Source of the DNA: Leguminivora glycinivorella
Lineage: Eukaryota > Arthropoda > Insecta > Lepidoptera > Tortricidae
Assembly (NCBI RefSeq): GCF_023078275.1
Contig: NC_062981.1
Span: forward strand, 19,336,846 to 19,400,845
DNA: 64,000 nt
Direction: 5' to 3'
In this document: positions 63,275 through 64,000 of the stretch, piece by piece
How positions within the stretch are numbered: position 1 is the first letter of the stretch
Layout: each line of letters opens with the position of its first letter
Position numbers and translations under genes: made by a program
Notes under the pieces: generated by a model
Told to the model about the DNA's origin: nothing
Seen by the model: only the letters and a program-made list of their open reading frames with translations
Databases searched by the model: none

Positions 63275-64000
63275 GATGGGCTATGTTTTGAATTGTTAAA
63301 CATGTTGTCAGTATCAGAAGTGGGATGACTACATTATTTCCATTTAAATGAACAGAGGAATTTTAAATGAATATAGGAACCGCACTATTTGTAAGTTAGA
63401 TAGGGACGGCCTGATGTTTTATCATTTATCGTGCGACCATGCTTGTCTGCTACTATGATGACCTAATTATACGTAATTATACATAGTATTTACGACATTA
63501 TAAGTTAAATTATTCGTTATAGTTCTTGTGTCACCTCTCCACTACGCAAAGGTTGGCTAGAAAAGATTGATATAAGACGACCTACCTAGTCAAAGTTATC
63601 TGCTGGTTCACAATTCATATTAAAGTAATTATAGGTATTTGTATTATCTTGTGTATAGGTACCGAATGTCATTTTGACACTTGACACTAATAAAAATATC
63701 TTTGGGGCACTCCTCAAGTGTTAACACAGTCGATTTTCTGTACATATTTTCTTTATCTGACTAGACTCTTTTGAAAAGAAAGAAGGCATTGTAAATTTCA
63801 AATCAAAACCGTACAGTTCTATGTAAATCCGTTTCCCACGTACCGATTATAGTTCCGTTTGATCGCTAACGGTTACTTCTTTAGGTTACCGTGTAGCCAC
63901 TAGCCAGTACTGTACCTGCTGTTCCAGTGGTTGCACTGGATAGTCCAGTTACTAAACTAGTGTAAACAGACCTCGAGGCGTAAGATGTTTGGATACTTAG
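63275..64000. other. AT-rich intergenic DNA, nothing recognised
   Basis: No coding exon, RNA gene or repeat boundary was recognised up to the window edge. Confidence 0.4.

Overview
This is a stretch of insect nuclear genome, almost certainly from a moth or butterfly. The evidence is AT-rich DNA with spliced genes, several copies of a tRNA-derived SINE, short Helitrons ending in CTAGT of the Lep1 type, and many short inverted-repeat transposons of kinds common in Lepidoptera. Only three protein-coding genes can be supported with confidence. Most of the rest is intron or intergenic DNA built from transposable-element fragments. No rRNA gene, CRISPR array or functional tRNA gene was seen.

Layout. 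(1) 1-9.1 kb: intergenic, with no gene recognised, but many MITEs and larger non-coding transposons. (2) 9.1-37.6 kb: the sarcoplasmic calcium-binding protein gene (Scp) on the minus strand. It has four coding exons (191 codons) and introns of about 9.8, 10.0 and 6.0 kb. Its start lies beside a 270-290 bp unit present three times, each copy with a TATA box and a conserved CATTGG at the same spacing. Intron 2 holds a 3.4-kb hairpin satellite (102-bp unit with a higher-order pattern) and an adjoining 120-bp satellite, inside a 5.4-kb insertion that splits an older repeat. Intron 2 also holds a hAT-like element with a BED-type finger. (3) 37.7-43 kb: intergenic repeats, including a piggyBac-like remnant nested in another inverted-repeat element. 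(4) 43.1-48.6 kb: a compact gene island. A two-exon thioredoxin-domain membrane protein (TXNDC15 family, plus strand) is convergent with a three-exon glyoxylate/hydroxypyruvate reductase (GRHPR family, minus strand). A 52-codon membrane microprotein ORF lies just upstream of GRHPR on the same strand, and a 59-codon signal-peptide-like ORF points the other way across a 194-bp gap. (5) 48.7-64 kb: intergenic or intronic DNA with one candidate promoter plus non-coding first exon near 49.2-49.35 kb. Otherwise it holds inverted-repeat transposons, LINE tails and SINEs.

The genes are functionally unrelated: a cytosolic calcium buffer of muscle and nerve, an ER redox-fold protein linked to cilia in vertebrates, and an enzyme that clears glyoxylate and hydroxypyruvate. 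The most interesting material is the intronic satellite with its higher-order organisation, the triplicated Scp promoter unit, the microprotein upstream of GRHPR, and transposons whose interiors carry arrays of their own terminal motif. All calls rest on reading the sequence; no database search was possible.
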